Source: Candidatus Methanoperedens sp. (GTDB lineage: Archaea > Halobacteriota > Methanosarcinia > Methanosarcinales > Methanoperedenaceae). Taken from it: a DNA stretch of 6,899 nt. Shown in pieces: positions 5,831 to 6,899 of the stretch (its first letter is position 1; the number at the start of each line of letters is the position of its first letter). The stretch spans positions 1-6,899 of the forward strand of contig JAPZAN010000015.1 in NCBI GenBank assembly GCA_027460605.1. Reading direction: 5' to 3'. A program made the translations under genes and the position numbers. The notes beneath the pieces were generated by a model. That model was not told where the DNA came from. It saw only the letters and a list, made by a program, of their open reading frames with translations, and did not search any database.

Positions 5831-5855
5831 AAATATATATATGAGTTCTCATATA
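5831..5855 (+). promoter_or_regulatory. Promoter with overlapping operator-like dyad
   Basis: A TATA box (AAATATAT, 5831-5838) precedes the zinc-ribbon/TM2-like pseudogene. A perfect 8-bp inverted repeat TATATGAG-tt-CTCATATA (5838-5855) begins at the last base of the TATA box and ends about 7 nt before the predicted start near 5862. A repressor bound there would block TBP/TFB or polymerase. The leader then contains GGTGA (5882-5886), 4 nt before the ATG. Confidence 0.5.
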
Positions 5856-5890
5856 GTAAGTAGAAGGGATAATAAAATAGTGGTGAAAAT

Positions 5891-6137
5891 ATGTATTGTA
5901 AAAACTGCGGTGCTGAAATCGACGATAAAGCCGAAATATGTCCTAAATGTGGGGTACGAGTTAAACCCATTTCCATTAGTATTGAGAAAAAAAGTTCGGG
6001 AATTGCTGCAATAGCGTCATTTTTTGTTCCTAATGATGTTTGTATTTATTGGATTTATATTATACCCATTGTTCTGGATTTATAATATATATGATGCTTA
6101 CAGCACCGCTGAAAAAATAAATGCCGGGTTGAAGTAG
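5891..6137 (+). pseudogene. Zinc-ribbon/TM2-like membrane protein, internally deleted and frameshifted
   Basis: The N-terminal part reads MYCKNCGAEIDDKAEICPKC, a zinc ribbon with Cys3-x2-Cys6 and Cys17-x2-Cys20. It then has a linker and GIAAIASFFVP, the beginning of a membrane segment. The frame then degenerates and stops at 6083-6085 (64 residues). In a second frame from about 6021, sequence continues with hydrophobic MMFVFIGFILYPLF and ends in WIYNIYDAYSTAEKINAG, LK and TAG (6135-6137), the usual C-terminus of archaeal zinc-ribbon proteins with paired membrane helices. Homologues I recall carry a G-L-G-Q-x-Y-N-G segment and more helix between these parts. That segment is absent, so roughly 20-25 residues are lost and the join near 6029-6033 is out of frame. 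Function unknown even when intact. A second-frame ATG at 6033 lacks an SD. Confidence 0.75.
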
Positions 6138-6150
6138 ATTGCGCCACTCA

Positions 6151-6188
6151 CGCCTTTTGCGAAGGCGAATGATATGTGCATCACATAT
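6151..6188. repeat. Two adjacent perfect inverted repeats in the convergent gap
   Basis: CGCCTT-ttgcg-AAGGCG (6151-6167) is followed after 4 nt by ATATGTG-cat-CACATAT (6172-6188). The first could end transcription of the pseudogene to its left, although no T-run follows. The second is a palindrome typical of a dimeric regulator site, but no promoter is evident beside it. Nothing else is seen in 6138-6250. Confidence 0.45.
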
Positions 6189-6255
6189 TTCCCATCAAGT
6201 AAGCAAATAGCAAATAGTGTTATTTATTTTAGAAATTAAGAGCACATTCTTGAAA

Positions 6256-6303
6256 GTAAAAAGTGAAAAAATAGGTACCGGTTATCTTCTTCTAACCAGT
6301 ACC
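6256..6303 (-). terminator. Intrinsic-type terminator of the cytochrome gene
   Basis: On the minus strand, GGTACTGGTTA (6303-6293) pairs with TAACCGGTACC (6284-6274) across an 8-nt loop. That gives 11 pairs including one U-G wobble, then TATTTTTT and further T-runs down to about 6256. The wobble pairs only in the minus-strand RNA, matching the gene's direction. The 5' arm encodes part of the C-terminal membrane anchor, and the stop codon TAA (6284-6282) opens the 3' arm. Confidence 0.75.
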
Positions 6304-6899
6304 ATTATCAGCAGTGCGGAAATCGCCAAAAGCGCTTCAAATGCCGGTGTTTTTGGCGTGGCAGTCGGCGCCGCTGTTGTGGCTATCGGTGTGGATGTTG
6401 CTGTTGGTGTTGCAGCAAGAGCTGTTGTATCTATAAATCCTGCATCAACGCCTGCTTTACCATAGTGACACCTGTAACACCAGCCGTTGCTGGTTGCGAC
6501 CTGCATGAAAGTTGCCGGTTTCGTGTCAAGTTTGACATGGCAGGTATTGCACTTACTGTCGGTCTCATTGTAATCATTTGCGTGGTTCTTATCGCCAAGC
6601 ATCCATGTCGGGAACGTCGGATTGACCGCAGTCGAAGTGCTCGGTCATTGGAGCCGTCGGAATACACAACAACCGGATGTTCTCCCTGTCCTTTGGAGAA
6701 CGTCTGTACCCGATAGGTCGGATCCGAAAGGCTGCCGATGACCGTTACCCGTAACATCTGCCCAACGAACTGGCTGATAGCCTTCGTCGGGTCATCGATG
6801 CGTGTCGGCACAAGGTCGTCGGCAAGGCCATTTACCCTGATGAAGTAATCGCCTGCAGCTATGCCGCTAAGATTAAACTGGGCTGTTCCGCCAGCCACG
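6282..6899 (-). pseudogene. Surface-anchored multiheme c-type cytochrome, C-terminal part, frameshifted
   Basis: The gene enters from the right edge, with no start in the window. The first frame (6898 to about 6644) gives a beta-rich region, including NLSGIAAGDYFIRVNGL and QTFSKGQGEHPVVVYSDGSND. The frame then turns to Arg-rich nonsense. A second frame, open from 6644 to the stop at 6282-6284, continues PSTSTAVNPTFPTWMLGDKN with two heme c sites, CNTCH (6551-6537) and CYRCH (6479-6465). A Thr/Ala/Pro linker follows, then PAFEALLAISALLIMVLV and RRR. Restoring one C to the CC at 6643-6644 (GACCG to GACCCG) joins the halves as SND-PSTST. The tail resembles PGF-CTERM (hydrophobic helix plus Arg cluster), the signal processed by archaeosortase A to anchor proteins in the S-layer. 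This implies an extracellular electron-transfer role (inference). The frameshift may be a real mutation or a sequencing error. Confidence 0.8.

Noticed and set aside
6090..6240. Minus-strand stretch reading KYVMHISFAFAKGVSGAIY
   Set aside because: It looks protein-like but is short, has no start or SD, and much of it is the antisense of the zinc-ribbon pseudogene end and of the two palindromes.
6431..6640. Continuation of the first cytochrome frame past the frameshift (Arg/Ser-rich tail ending ALMQDL)
   Set aside because: The heme motifs and membrane anchor lie in the other frame, so this tail is out-of-frame reading rather than a real C-terminus.
1..6899. CRISPR array or insertion sequence
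   Set aside because: No regularly spaced direct repeats, no transposase and no terminal inverted repeats were seen on either strand.

Overview
The window looks like chromosomal DNA from a methanogen-related euryarchaeon. Five things point that way: a group II chaperonin (thermosome), an Alba-type chromatin gene, an archaeal EPSP synthase, a tRNA-Met(CAT) with a textbook bulge-helix-bulge intron, and TATA-box promoters instead of -35/-10 elements. The right edge holds a secreted c-type cytochrome with a C-terminal PGF-CTERM-like anchor. Together with the tRNA and Alba sequences this suggests Methanosarcinales, perhaps a cytochrome-rich anaerobic methanotroph such as 'Ca. Methanoperedens'. That genus-level assignment is inference.

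Layout, left to right. The 5' part of purC (purine synthesis) runs leftward off the edge. A divergent alba gene follows, broken by an out-of-frame internal deletion. The intact thermosome gene (minus strand) converges on it and has its own SD and TATA box. Positions 2380-2720 hold no intact gene, only what looks like a frameshifted small-protein remnant. A small plus-strand antitoxin-like ORF then faces a minus-strand toxin-antitoxin pair: a coiled-coil antitoxin gene followed 2 nt later by a VapC-type PIN nuclease gene. Next comes a short membrane-anchored zinc-ribbon protein with a poly-Q linker (minus), divergent from a complete aroA (plus), whose mRNA should be nearly leaderless. The intron-containing tRNA-Met follows. 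Then comes a zinc-ribbon/TM2-like membrane protein gene broken by an internal deletion, and finally a frameshifted, surface-anchored multiheme cytochrome gene (minus) that ends in a clear hairpin-plus-U-tract terminator.

Functionally this is a set of independent one- or two-gene units: purine and shikimate biosynthesis, protein folding, translation, toxin-antitoxin and surface electron transfer. It is not one operon. The most notable theme is gene decay. Four of the reading frames seen here are broken: two by out-of-frame internal deletions that leave recognisable N- and C-terminal ends, one by a single-base loss in a C-run, and one tentative case. Several intergenic dyads, notably one touching the TATA box at 5831-5855, are candidate operators. 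I did not find a convincing novel multi-gene system.
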